From: Vogesella margarita
Lineage (GTDB): Bacteria; Pseudomonadota; Gammaproteobacteria; Burkholderiales; Chromobacteriaceae
Reading direction: 5' to 3'
Assembly: GCF_028548475.1 (NCBI RefSeq)
Contig: NZ_JAQQLE010000006.1
Coordinates: 1-64,000, forward strand
Length of the DNA: 64,000 nucleotides
Shown: in pieces, positions 20,624 to 29,249 of the stretch
Position numbering within the stretch: position 1 is the first letter of the stretch
Layout: every line of letters begins with the position of its first letter
Notes under the pieces: model-generated
Databases searched by the model: none
Seen by the model: the letters and a program-made list of their open reading frames with translations, nothing else
Told to the model about the DNA's origin: nothing
Made by a program: the position numbers and the translations under genes

Positions 20624-22039
20624 CTACGCGGTTTGCACCTGCGGAACACGACGGCGAAGCCCCAGCAGCAGGGCCAGCACGATCAGCGCCGCGGCCACGA
20701 CAAACGTCGTATGCATGCCGCTGCTGGCGGCCTGCGGGCTGCCAGCCGGCAAGGTAGCGGCCTTGCTCGCCATCGCGAACACCGCGCCCATGGCGGCGGT
20801 GCCGGTAATCAGGCCCAGGTTGCGCGACAGGCTAAGCAGGCCGGACACGAGGCCGCGCGTCTCGGCCGTCACACCCACCATGACCTGCGTATTGTTGGCG
20901 GCCTGGAACAAGGCGTAACCGGCGGTAGTGGTCGCAAGCGCTGCCATATAGCCCGCGACGCCCACGGCGATGGGCAGCGATGCCAGAGCGCTGCTGCCTG
21001 CCAGCATCAGCAGCAGACCCAGCAGCGTCATCGGACGTGCGCCGTAGCGGTCGACCAGCTGGCCGGCCGGCACGCCGCCGAGTGCGGCCACCAGTGGCCC
21101 GGCCGACATCACCAAGCCCAACTGCGCAGCAGAAAGCCCCAGCGCCTGCGTCAGATAGAACGGGCCGACCACCAGGGTGGCCATCACCACAGCCGTCACC
21201 AGCGTGCTCATCGCCATGCCGGCCATCAGGAACGGCCGGCCCAGCAGCGACAGCTTGATCAGGGGCTCGCTGGCTCGCTGCTGGCTGATGACGAACAGCG
21301 TAGCCGCCACCAGCGCCAGGCCCAGCAAGGCGTTATTGCGCAGCCCCCAGTCGCCACGGCCAGCCGTCATCGCCAGCGCATACGCGGCCAGGGTCAGGCT
21401 CAGCAGCACGGTGCCGGTATAGTCAAAGCGGCCGCGTGCCGTCTGGCGTGGTGTGGTGGTTGCCGGCAGGTGACGTTGCAGCAGGAAGAAGGCGGCGATG
21501 CCAAGCGGAACGTTGGCCGCAAATACCGCCTGCCAGCCAAGCGTGCCGATCAGTAAACCGCCCAGCGATGGCCCCATCGCGGTGCCGATGGCCGAGGCGG
21601 TGCCCAGCAGGCCCATCGCGCTGCCGGTTCTTTCCCTGGGCACGATATCGGCGACGTAAGCCATGCTTAGGGCCATCATCAGTGCCGCGCCCAGACCTTG
21701 TACGGCGCGGGCGGCGATCAGCACCGGCAGCGATGGGTAGGTGCCCAGCAGCGAGGCCACGGTGAACACCCCCACCCCGAGCAGCAGCAGCGGGCGGCGG
21801 CCGAACAGGTCGCCCAGCCGGCCGGCGCTGACGATCAAAGTGGTGATGGCCAGCAGGTAGGACAGCACGACCCACTGCACCTGCTGGAATGAGGCCGAGA
21901 ACACCTCGCTCAGGGTGGGGAGCGCCACATTGGCGATGCTGGTGCCAAGCGACGACAGCAGCATCGCCAGTGACAGGCTCAGCAGCGCGCGGCGTTCGCC
22001 GGTGGTAGCCGCTGGCACGGTTTGCTTATCGGATTTCAT
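20624..22039 (-). CDS. MFS drug transporter, DHA2 (EmrB/QacA-like) family
   Basis: 471 residues with about 14 predicted transmembrane segments. Motif A GRLGDLFGRRPLLLLG follows helix 2 and the antiporter motif C-like run GTASAIGTAMGPSLGGLLIG lies in helix 5, typical of proton-driven multidrug exporters. No EmrA- or TolC-like partner is encoded beside it. It sits between the AhpD-like gene and a methyltransferase on the same strand, with the 22067 palindrome in the upstream gap. A LysR gene divergent from the methyltransferase gene may control the set. Confidence 0.88.
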   Translation of the reverse strand: MKSDKQTVPAATTGERRALLSLSLAMLLSSLGTSIANVALPTLSEVFSASFQQVQWVVLSYLLAITTLIVSAGRLGDLFGRRPLLLLGVGVFTVASLLGTYPSLPVLIAARAVQGLGAALMMALSMAYVADIVPRERTGSAMGLLGTASAIGTAMGPSLGGLLIGTLGWQAVFAANVPLGIAAFFLLQRHLPATTTPRQTARGRFDYTGTVLLSLTLAAYALAMTAGRGDWGLRNNALLGLALVAATLFVISQQRASEPLIKLSLLGRPFLMAGMAMSTLVTAVVMATLVVGPFYLTQALGLSAAQLGLVMSAGPLVAALGGVPAGQLVDRYGARPMTLLGLLLMLAGSSALASLPIAVGVAGYMAALATTTAGYALFQAANNTQVMVGVTAETRGLVSGLLSLSRNLGLITGTAAMGAVFAMASKAATLPAGSPQAASSGMHTTFVVAAALIVLALLLGLRRRVPQVQTA

Positions 22040-22066
22040 GGTGATTCCTTTCGTTTGGGTTGCTGC

Positions 22067-22094
22067 GGCGTGCGGCCAACGTTGGCCGCACGCC
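22067..22094. repeat. Perfect 28-bp palindrome of two facing TGCGGCCAAC motifs
   Basis: Positions 22067-22094 read the same on both strands; the centre is AAC|GTT with no loop. Each half contains one copy of the dispersed 10-mer. It lies 14 bp after the methyltransferase stop and 28 bp before the efflux-gene start on the minus strand, so it may act as a terminator or attenuator between them. There is no T run. Confidence 0.8.
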
Positions 22095-22108
22095 GGCTAT
22101 GGGCGGTC

Positions 22109-22786
22109 TCAGTCGCGGCAGGCGCGCACCAGGCAGTCGATGGCGTAGCGGGTGCCGTCGGCGGTGTGCACCGGACGTTGCAGCCGCTCCGCGCGCTCGA
22201 TCCGCAGCTCAGGGGCCAGCAGCGCGGCGACCTGTTCCTCGGTGTAGAGCACCTCGGTGTGCCGGGGCCCGCCATGGCCGTGTGTCAGGTTGTGCGGGTG
22301 GTGAGCAATCAGCAGCAGCGTGCCGCCCGGCGCCACGGCCTGTGCCGCGCGCATGAGGATGGGAGAGAGCTCCTGCCAGGGCAGCTGCAGATAAACCAGG
22401 GTGACGAGATCGAAAGCCCGTTCGGCGGGGATGTAGTGATTGAGATCCGCCGTCACCAGGTGAATGCGCTCCGCCACCTGGCGCGACTGCGCCAGGCGCT
22501 GCCCCTTCTCCAGCGCCAGTCGGGAAAAATCGACGGCCTCCACCGACCAACCCTGGCTGGCCAGCCACACCGCGTTGCGGCACTCGCCCGCCGCCAGATC
22601 CAGCGCCCACCCCGGCGGCTGTTGCTGTGCATGCTGTTCCAGAGAGCGGTTGGGATTCACACTCCAGATGAAATCGTCGTTGGCGTAGCGCCGGTTCCAG
22701 TCGTCCATCCGCATGCGCCATGGCTCGTTTGACGCGTGATCGGCCTGCGGCTCAGGCGTGCGGGCGTGGTCTTGTCGGGTATTCAT
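22109..22786 (-). CDS. TehB-like SAM-dependent methyltransferase
   Basis: 225 residues with a class I Rossmann methyltransferase core. Motif I appears as ALDLAAGECRNAVWLASQGW (SAM loop, close to the DLGCGxGRN form of TehB/thiopurine methyltransferases), then the acidic VEAVDFS, then FDLVTLVYLQLPW and GGTLLLIAHHPHN. Relatives methylate tellurite or small thiols or oxyanions. The start at 22786 is chosen because TTCAGGAGC lies just upstream. The frame extends further up but without a ribosome binding site. Same strand as the DHA2 efflux gene and divergent from the LysR gene. Confidence 0.85.
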   Translation of the reverse strand: MNTRQDHARTPEPQADHASNEPWRMRMDDWNRRYANDDFIWSVNPNRSLEQHAQQQPPGWALDLAAGECRNAVWLASQGWSVEAVDFSRLALEKGQRLAQSRQVAERIHLVTADLNHYIPAERAFDLVTLVYLQLPWQELSPILMRAAQAVAPGGTLLLIAHHPHNLTHGHGGPRHTEVLYTEEQVAALLAPELRIERAERLQRPVHTADGTRYAIDCLVRACRD

Positions 22787-22910
22787 GTCGTGGGCTCCTG
22801 AAGTAGGTTTCCAGTAGCTTAGGCCCGGGTATAACATGGCGGAAGACGCATGGTTTGCACTTGATACATGCACCAGACGCAACGATTACGACCGCAGGCA
22901 GGAGGCCCGC
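22787..22910. promoter_or_regulatory. Divergent control region, methyltransferase / LysR
   Basis: 124 bp between two divergent starts, the classical place for a LysR-type operator. Ribosome binding sites are visible on both sides (AGGAGC on the minus strand, CAGGAGGC on the plus strand). No clear T-N11-A palindrome was singled out by eye. Confidence 0.45.
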
Positions 22911-23801
22911 ATGAGCACGCCGGATTTGAATCTTCTGATGACGCTGGATGCGTTGCTGAGCGAGGGCAGTGTCGCCGGCGCGGCGCGGCGCCTCGGCCTG
23001 AGCCCGTCGGCGATGAGCCGCGCGCTGCAACGACTGCGCGACTGCACCGGCGACCCGCTGCTGGTGCGCTCGGGCCGCGGCCTGGTGCCGACCCCGCGGG
23101 CGGTGGCCCTGCGCGAACAGGTGAGCGAGCTGCTGCCGCGGGCGCTGCAGACCCTGAGTCCTGCTCCGACTCTGGATCTTGGCAAGGTGAACCGCACCTT
23201 CACCCTGCTGTGCAGCGACGGCTTCGTCGAAAACTTCGGCCCGTCGCTGCTGATGCGCCTCAATCGCGAGGCACCCGGCATCCGCCTGAACTTCCTACCC
23301 AAGGTCCGGCGCGACAACAGCTACTTGCGGGATGGCACAGCCGATCTGGAGACCGGCGTGATCGGCAAGGGCACGGCACAGGAGCTGCACGCCCGTGCGC
23401 TCTTTCGCGATCATTTCGTGGGTGTGGTGCGCGAGGGGCACCCACTGCTGAACGGTGACATCACGCTTGAGCGTTACATCGAGTGTGATCACGTGGCCGA
23501 TACGCGGCATGGCCTTGGCCATGATCCGGTCGACGTGGCGCTGGCGGCACTGGGCGCACGCCGCCAAATCGTGACCTCGGTGGCCGGCTTTGCCACGGCG
23601 CTGGCGCTGGCGCGCAGTACCGGGCTGCTCGCCACCGTGCCGGAGCGGCATACCCGCTACTTGCGCACCGGCATGACCACCTTCCCGCTGCCGCTCGCCA
23701 TGGCGGAGATCACGCTCTCCATGCTCTGGCACCCCAGGCTCGATGCGGACCCGGCGCACAAGTGGTTACGCTCCGTGATTCACGAAGTCTGCATGCAATA
23801 A
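22911..23801 (+). CDS. LysR-family transcriptional regulator
   Basis: 296 residues. N-terminal helix-turn-helix (residues about 1-62: LMTLDALLSEGSVAGAARRLGLSPSAMSRALQRLR) and a C-terminal type 2 periplasmic-binding-like effector domain (from about residue 88: RTFTLLCSDGFVENFGP). The NodD-type N-terminus DLNLLMTLDALL places it in the subgroup that often controls a divergent detoxification gene. ATG 22911 follows CAGGAGGCCCGC; the longer frame upstream overlaps the promoter and is rejected. Likely target: the divergent methyltransferase and efflux genes (inference). Confidence 0.92.
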   Translation: MSTPDLNLLMTLDALLSEGSVAGAARRLGLSPSAMSRALQRLRDCTGDPLLVRSGRGLVPTPRAVALREQVSELLPRALQTLSPAPTLDLGKVNRTFTLLCSDGFVENFGPSLLMRLNREAPGIRLNFLPKVRRDNSYLRDGTADLETGVIGKGTAQELHARALFRDHFVGVVREGHPLLNGDITLERYIECDHVADTRHGLGHDPVDVALAALGARRQIVTSVAGFATALALARSTGLLATVPERHTRYLRTGMTTFPLPLAMAEITLSMLWHPRLDADPAHKWLRSVIHEVCMQ

Positions 23802-23838
23802 GCGATGATTGCTCATCAAACCTCACACAGGAGGCACC

Positions 23839-24372
23839 ATGGATAAGAAGCTGAAAGGCGGCCTGGCACTCGCGGCGGTCGCCGTGAGCGGCTGGTTCTA
23901 CTACACGCCGTATATGGCCGTGCACGGCATGCAAGAGGCGGCGCAAGAACGCGATGCGACAAGACTGGCCGGCTATGTCGACTTTCCTGTCGTGAAGGAA
24001 AACCTGAAGGCCGACCTGAATGGACGAATGCTGCAGAAGCTGCAAGGACAGCCGTTTGCCGCGGTGGGCGCCGTTTTTGCCGGCGCCCTGGTCAATACCA
24101 TGGTCGATGCGATCGTTTCGCCCCAGGGCCTGGCCATGATGATGCAGGGAGAAAAACCCCTGACAACCGCTACGGCAGAACGCACGGAATCCAGCTCGCA
24201 GGAACAAGGGAAGGAGACGAGCCAGGTCGAGACCAGAATGGGCTACGATGGGCTCAACCAGTTTACGATCAGGGTCTATCGGCACGACACGCCGGGCCAA
24301 GTCATCAATCTGGTCCTGCAGCGACGCCATCTGCTGTCGTGGCAACTGGCCGAAATCCGCCTGCCACAATAA
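23839..24372 (+). CDS. DUF2939 family protein, membrane-anchored
   Basis: 177 residues. A short N-terminal hydrophobic segment (GGLALAAVAVSGWFYYTPYMAV, about residues 6-27) is followed by MQEAAQERDATRLAGYVDFPVVKENLKADLNGRM, the conserved start of DUF2939 proteins, then an extracytoplasmic domain. The function of the family is unknown. CACAGGAGGCACC precedes the ATG at 23839. It lies 37 bp after the LysR gene on the same strand and may be co-transcribed. Confidence 0.8.
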   Translation: MDKKLKGGLALAAVAVSGWFYYTPYMAVHGMQEAAQERDATRLAGYVDFPVVKENLKADLNGRMLQKLQGQPFAAVGAVFAGALVNTMVDAIVSPQGLAMMMQGEKPLTTATAERTESSSQEQGKETSQVETRMGYDGLNQFTIRVYRHDTPGQVINLVLQRRHLLSWQLAEIRLPQ

Positions 24373-24768
24373 GCCGACCCCGGCAGGATTGGCGCTCGAA
24401 ACGACACCTCCGCTGACGTCGAAATGCCATACAGCCTGCAGCAGCGGCTGCCATCCCGCGCCCACCGCTCGCCGGCAACAGCTGGCTTTGCCAGAAGTCA
24501 CCCTGCGCAGCGCCTTCCGGCTGGCATTTGAAGCCATTTCCGGCCCGCGCCACGATAAAACAAGGGTTAACCGCCGCTGGAGAGGGGATGGCAAGCCAGG
24601 CCCAGCCCTCTGTCCAGTAGAAAACATGACATGCCAGTCGCGGGATTTGGCCTATTGTTAGGTTGAGCCGGGGCGGTTAGTCAGGCAGGAGGCCACTGCA
24701 TTTGCAAAAATGCAGCCATCACCATCCCGAAGCAAAGTGCTGCATAACCGGGGGTTTTTTCCAGAATT
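24373..24768. other. 396-bp non-coding leader with competing hairpins before the GGDEF-EAL gene
   Basis: No convincing gene lies here. Near the 3' end, CTGCAT (24696-24701), ATGCAG (24710-24715) and CTGCAT (24740-24745) occur in order. The middle element can pair with either neighbour: the first pair is an 8-bp hairpin with a 4-base loop (24696-24715). CCGGGGG plus six T (to 24757) lies just before the start codon. This arrangement could be a switchable 5' leader or simply repeated sequence; it does not match the c-di-GMP riboswitch consensus I know. Confidence 0.35.
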
Positions 24769-27573
24769 ATGAAATCCGAGCCATCTCCCGACCTTCAGGA
24801 CCTGCCGCCCGAAATGCCGACCCTGATCGCTCGCCTGGCCTGGGGAGGCGGCACGCTGGTCACCCTGCTGGTGCCGCTCATTTTTTTCATCGTTGGCTAC
24901 CAGAGCGAAGCGGCCCGGCTGGAATCGGCACTACAGGTCGGCGTCTACAGCAACATCAAGCCAGCGGGCTCGACCTCCGGCGCAAGCTGGGGCACCTTTC
25001 ATACCCCGCAGGCGGTGCTGGCGGCACTGGAATGGCTACCCGATGAAACCGGCATCCGCATCACCGATGAAAACCAGCAGCTGCTGGCCGAAAAAAACCA
25101 GGAGCCGCCCCCTCCGCGCCTGACCCGGACCAACACCCTTGAGCTGAGTGCCGACGACAGCGCACAGCTGACGCTGAGCCGTTCCCTGCGCCCGCTGCTG
25201 CTGTACAGCCTGCTGATGACCCTCCCCGGCCTGATCCTCGGCCTCATCACCTTCGTCACGCTGCGCGACCTGCCGATGCGCGTCTTCCGCCGCACCCTGC
25301 AGGAAATCGCCATCCGCAAGGCCACCGAAGAGAAACTGGCCAAATCGCTGTCCATCTTCTCCGCCACGCTGGAATCCACCGCCGACGGCATTTTTGTCAC
25401 CGATGTCTACGGGCGGGAGGTCGTGTCCAACAAGCGCTTCCGTGACATGTGGCAGCTGCACCGCTCGGCTGACCTGTACGCCAACAACAACGAAACACTG
25501 ATGGAACTGAGCAACAAGCTGCGCGATCCGACCGATTTTGCCGCCACGATCAAGGATCTGGGCAAGCACATCGACGTCAACCAGGGCAGCACGCTCGAGC
25601 TGCGCGATGGGCGCCACTTCGAGTGGAACTCGCAGCCGCAATTCGTCAATGGCCGCGTGGTCGGGCGGGTGACCAGCTTCCGCGACATCAGCGACCGCAA
25701 ACAGGCGGAAGCGCTACTGGCCATCGAAAACGAGGTGCTGGAGATGGTGGTCTGCGGCCAACCTTTGAAAGCCGCGCTTGGCGTGCTGGCCGACCACGTG
25801 GAAGTGCTGTCCGGCGAGATGTTCTGCACCATCCTGTTCCGCAAGGACAGCGAAGGCGCCGAGCTGGCCTGCGTCTCCGGCCGCAGCCTGCCAAGCAACG
25901 TGGTCGAGCGCCTCATCCATCATGAGCAGGTAGTGCTGGGCAAGGTCTTCGCCGCCATCACGCAACAGGAAAACGTGCCGAAACACGGCCTGTCGGACGA
26001 ATACAGCGGCGTGATCGAGAATATCGGCAGCCAGCCGATCTGGTCGGACTATTGCAAGCTGATGGCCAGCCACGGCGTACACGCCTGCTTTGCCGTGGCC
26101 GTACGCTCGTCGGATCGCTCCCTGCTGGGGCTGATCGTGGCACACTACCGCACCCCGTCAAAACAGCAGCCGCACGACCGCGAACTGATGTGGGTCGCCG
26201 CCCATCTGGTCCACATCGCCATGGAGCGGCGGCAGGCCGAAGAACGCCTGCAGGACCTCGCCCACTACGACTCCCTGACCCGCCTGCCCAACCGGGCGTT
26301 GTTTCACGACCGCCTCCACCAGGCGCTGACCCGGCTGGAAAGGAGCAAGGGGCTGGTGGCGCTGATGTTCATCGACCTGGACCGTTTCAAGACCATCAAC
26401 GACACGCTGGGCCACGACCTGGGCGACCAGCTGCTGTGCGACACCGCGGCAAGGCTGCTGGCCTGTGTCCGCGACGTGGACACCGTGGCACGCCTGGGGG
26501 GCGACGAGTTCACCATCATCCTGGAGCAGATCGGCAAGGCCGAGGACGCCGCCGGCGTGGCCGGCAAGATCATCGAGATGTTCGCGGCGCCCTTCCACCT
26601 CGACCACCATGAGACCTTCGTCACGCCCAGCATCGGCATCACCATTTTCCCGTCGGACAGCGACAACAGCAGCCACCTGATCAAGTACGCGGACACCGCG
26701 ATGTACCGGGCCAAGGAAGACGGTGGCAACGGCTACCGCTTCTTTACCAGCGAGATGAACACCCTCGCCTCCGACCGTCTGGAAATGGAAAACGGGCTGC
26801 GCCGCGCGCTGGCACGCGGCGAGTTCGAGGTCTACTACCAGCCCAAGCTCAACCTGGCCGACGGCCGCATCATCGGCGCCGAGGCGCTGCTGCGCTGGCG
26901 GCACCCGCACCGCGGACTGGTTTCCCCCGGCGAATTCATCCCCATCCTCGAAGAAACCGGCCTGATCGAGCAGGTCGGCAGCTGGGTGCTGAAAACGGTG
27001 TGCCAGCAGATCCGCAGCTGGCAAACAACCAGCGAGCTGCCGCCGCTAGTCATCGCCGTCAACCTCTCCGGACGGCAGCTGCAGCGCAGCAGCCTGGCCA
27101 CCACCATCGCCGACATTCTCGAAGAAACCGGCGTCGAGCCGCGCTTTCTGGAGCTGGAAGTGACCGAGAGCATGCTGATGCACGATCCGCAATGCGCGGT
27201 CGACGTGCTGATGCAGATCCGTAACAAGGGCATCCTGCACATCGACGTCGACGACTTCGGCACCGGCTACTCGTCGCTGAGCTACCTCAAGCAATTCCCC
27301 ATCGACTGTCTGAAGCTCGACAAGTCCTTCGTCGACGGCCTGCCGCTGGACGAAGATGACATCGCCATCTCCCAGGCCGTCATCGCGATGGCCCACAGCC
27401 TGCGGCTGACCGTCATCGCCGAAGGCGTCGAGCGCGAGGAACAGCTGGCCTTCCTGCGCGACAACGGCTGCGACGTCATCCAGGGCTACATCATCAGCCC
27501 GCCGGTGCCGGCTCACGCCTTCGCCCAACTGGTGCTGGCACACGCGCAGCAGCACTCGACCACGCTGCCCTGA
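24769..27573 (+). CDS. PAS-GAF-GGDEF-EAL c-di-GMP signalling protein, membrane bound
   Basis: 934 residues. Two transmembrane segments (about 26-47 and 143-166) flank a small periplasmic sensor. Then come a PAS domain (about 195-315, SIFSATLESTADGIFVTDVYG), a GAF domain (about 320-475), GGDEF (about 495-650) and EAL (about 670-925). The cyclase site LGGDEF is intact and preceded by an RxxD inhibitory site (RDVD). The EAL side also keeps its catalytic set: EALLRW, the Asn in NLSGRQL, ELEVTES, DVDDFGTGYSSL, LKLDKSFV and AEGVE. Both making and breaking c-di-GMP are therefore possible; which dominates cannot be told. It has its own long leader and is convergent with the DUF2325 gene. Confidence 0.95.
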   Translation: MKSEPSPDLQDLPPEMPTLIARLAWGGGTLVTLLVPLIFFIVGYQSEAARLESALQVGVYSNIKPAGSTSGASWGTFHTPQAVLAALEWLPDETGIRITDENQQLLAEKNQEPPPPRLTRTNTLELSADDSAQLTLSRSLRPLLLYSLLMTLPGLILGLITFVTLRDLPMRVFRRTLQEIAIRKATEEKLAKSLSIFSATLESTADGIFVTDVYGREVVSNKRFRDMWQLHRSADLYANNNETLMELSNKLRDPTDFAATIKDLGKHIDVNQGSTLELRDGRHFEWNSQPQFVNGRVVGRVTSFRDISDRKQAEALLAIENEVLEMVVCGQPLKAALGVLADHVEVLSGEMFCTILFRKDSEGAELACVSGRSLPSNVVERLIHHEQVVLGKVFAAITQQENVPKHGLSDEYSGVIENIGSQPIWSDYCKLMASHGVHACFAVAVRSSDRSLLGLIVAHYRTPSKQQPHDRELMWVAAHLVHIAMERRQAEERLQDLAHYDSLTRLPNRALFHDRLHQALTRLERSKGLVALMFIDLDRFKTINDTLGHDLGDQLLCDTAARLLACVRDVDTVARLGGDEFTIILEQIGKAEDAAGVAGKIIEMFAAPFHLDHHETFVTPSIGITIFPSDSDNSSHLIKYADTAMYRAKEDGGNGYRFFTSEMNTLASDRLEMENGLRRALARGEFEVYYQPKLNLADGRIIGAEALLRWRHPHRGLVSPGEFIPILEETGLIEQVGSWVLKTVCQQIRSWQTTSELPPLVIAVNLSGRQLQRSSLATTIADILEETGVEPRFLELEVTESMLMHDPQCAVDVLMQIRNKGILHIDVDDFGTGYSSLSYLKQFPIDCLKLDKSFVDGLPLDEDDIAISQAVIAMAHSLRLTVIAEGVEREEQLAFLRDNGCDVIQGYIISPPVPAHAFAQLVLAHAQQHSTTLP

Positions 27574-27609
27574 TGCCGTATCGCTCACCCTCAGCCTGCC
27601 ACCGCCCCC

Positions 27610-27852
27610 TCACTTGCGGCCAACGTAGGCAACGCTGATCTGCCGCTCGCGCGCGATCAGGCGCATCCGTTTCGCCAGATTGTGATTGACGTAGTCCAGG
27701 ATGATCACCATGTGCACCACCTGCGCCGGAAACTCCCGCGTCAGGTAACCACTCTTGCGCCCGCTCCAGTGCAGCACGTCCGCATAGCCCGAGGCCTGCA
27801 GCGCCCGTCGCGTGGTTTCCACCTTGTCACCGCCGATGATCATCGCCCGCAT
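27610..27852 (-). CDS. DUF2325 family small protein
   Basis: 80 residues, starting MRAMIIGGDKVETTRRALQA with the Rossmann-like GGD turn, then HWSGRKSGYLTREFPAQVVHMVIILDYVNH, the pattern of DUF2325 domains. Its function is unknown. The ATG at 27852 is preceded by ACGGAGGAGGGCC on the minus strand, which fixes the start; the longer frame upstream lacks a ribosome binding site. It lies between the GGDEF-EAL gene (convergent) and the transsulfuration operon. A copy of the dispersed motif overlaps its last codons (27615-27624). Confidence 0.82.
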   Translation of the reverse strand: MRAMIIGGDKVETTRRALQASGYADVLHWSGRKSGYLTREFPAQVVHMVIILDYVNHNLAKRMRLIARERQISVAYVGRK

Positions 27853-27978
27853 CGCTGGCCCTCCTCCGTACCGTTTCGCCCACCTTATCCGGCGCCCGGC
27901 CGCAGCAGAACCAAGAAAATCGCCACAGCTTATCGCCGTACCGTTGCAGTCCATATTCCGGCAACGGCAAACACCATG

Positions 27979-28003
27979 AAAAACCCCGGCGCGGGGCCGG
28001 GGT
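27979..28003 (-). terminator. Intrinsic terminator of the metNIQ-cbs-cgl operon
   Basis: On the minus strand ACCCCGGC and GCCGGGGT form a stem around CCCGC (27983-28003), followed by a short T run. It lies 21 bp after the stop of the cystathionine lyase/synthase gene, at the end of the sulfur operon. Confidence 0.85.
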
Positions 28004-28024
28004 GTCATTCGTGCGGCAAGGTGC

Positions 28025-29173
28025 TTACGCCAGCGCCTGCGCCAGATCAGCGATCAGCGCCTCGGCCGACTCGATGCCAACCGACAGCCGGATCAGGTTG
28101 TCGCTGATGCCCAGCTGCGCGCGGCGCTCGGCCGGCACCGAGGCGTGCGTCATCGCCACCGGCACGCACACCAGGCTCTCCACCCCGCCCAGGCTCTCCG
28201 CCAGCGTGAACAGCCGGCTCTTGCCCAGCACCGCCTTCACCTCCGCCGCGCCGCCGTCGAGATAGAAGGACACGATGCCGCCGAAGTTGCGCATCTGCTG
28301 TTTGGCCAATTCATGCTGCGGATGGCTCGCCAGCCCCGGATACAGCACCCGCGTCACTCGCGAATGGCGTTCCAGCCACTGCGCGATGGCCTGCGCATTG
28401 CGGCTGTGCTGCTCGACGCGCAGCGCCAGGGTGCGGATGCCGCGCAGCACCAGGAAGCTGGAGAACGGATCCAGGATGGCGCCGGTGGCGTTGTGCAGGA
28501 AGGCCAGCTGCTCGGCCAGTTGCGGCCGGTCTTTGGACACCACCGCCACCCCGGCGATCACGTCGGAATGCCCATTCAGGTACTTGGTGGCCGAGTGCAG
28601 CACGATGTCGAAACCGTAGGCCAGCGGCTGCTGGATCACCGGCGAGGCGAAGGTGTTGTCGGCCACCGCGATCAGCCGGTGGCGGCGGGCGATGTCGGCC
28701 AGTTGCGCGAGGTCAGCCAGCCGGTTCAGCGGATTGGACGGCGTCTCCACCCACAGCATGCGGGTGTCGGGCCGGATGGCCGCCTCCAGCGCCGCCGGGT
28801 CGTCGGACGGCACATAGCTGATGCTCAGGCCGGCCGACTGGCTGCGCACGCGGTCGAACAGCCGCACCGAGCCGCCGTACAGGTCGTCGATGGCGACGAT
28901 ATGGCTGCCGGCCGGCAGCAGGTCGAGCACGGTGGCGATGGCGGCGAGGCCGGAGCCGAAGGCGTAGCCGCGCACGCCGCCTTCCAGCTCGGCGATGGCG
29001 CGCTCCAGCGCCTCGCGCGTCGGGTTCTGGCTGCGCGAGTACTCGTAGCCGGTATGCTCGCCCGGCGCGTGCTGGCGGTAGGTGGAGGTGGCGTAGATCG
29101 GCGGGATCACCGCGCCGAACGGGTCATCGTGCAGGCCGGCGGTCACGGACAGGGTGTGGAAATCGGTAGTCAT
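28025..29173 (-). CDS. Cystathionine gamma-lyase/gamma-synthase family PLP enzyme
   Basis: 382 residues of the Cys/Met-metabolism PLP family (fold type I). PLP-site features: GYEYSRSQNPTREALE, the aromatic-stacking region IVAIDDLYGGSVRLF, LWVETPSNPLN, VADNTFASPV, and the lysine in HSATKYLNGHSDVIAG that binds PLP. Because it is 76 bp downstream of a cystathionine beta-synthase and behind methionine-import genes, a gamma-lyase that splits cystathionine into cysteine is more likely than gamma-synthase, but sequence alone does not settle this. The start at 29173 follows AAGGACACC. Confidence 0.9.
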   Translation of the reverse strand: MTTDFHTLSVTAGLHDDPFGAVIPPIYATSTYRQHAPGEHTGYEYSRSQNPTREALERAIAELEGGVRGYAFGSGLAAIATVLDLLPAGSHIVAIDDLYGGSVRLFDRVRSQSAGLSISYVPSDDPAALEAAIRPDTRMLWVETPSNPLNRLADLAQLADIARRHRLIAVADNTFASPVIQQPLAYGFDIVLHSATKYLNGHSDVIAGVAVVSKDRPQLAEQLAFLHNATGAILDPFSSFLVLRGIRTLALRVEQHSRNAQAIAQWLERHSRVTRVLYPGLASHPQHELAKQQMRNFGGIVSFYLDGGAAEVKAVLGKSRLFTLAESLGGVESLVCVPVAMTHASVPAERRAQLGISDNLIRLSVGIESAEALIADLAQALA

Positions 29174-29249
29174 GCGGTGTCCTTGCAAAAGGTTGGCCGC
29201 AACGCGCGGCGGCAGCGGCCTCCATGCGTTGCGGATCAAGAGGGTTGGC

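Noticed and set aside
24600-24768. Possible c-di-GMP (GEMM) riboswitch before the GGDEF-EAL gene
   Set aside because: Only a GCAAAG stretch resembles the consensus; the other conserved segments and the paired architecture are missing.
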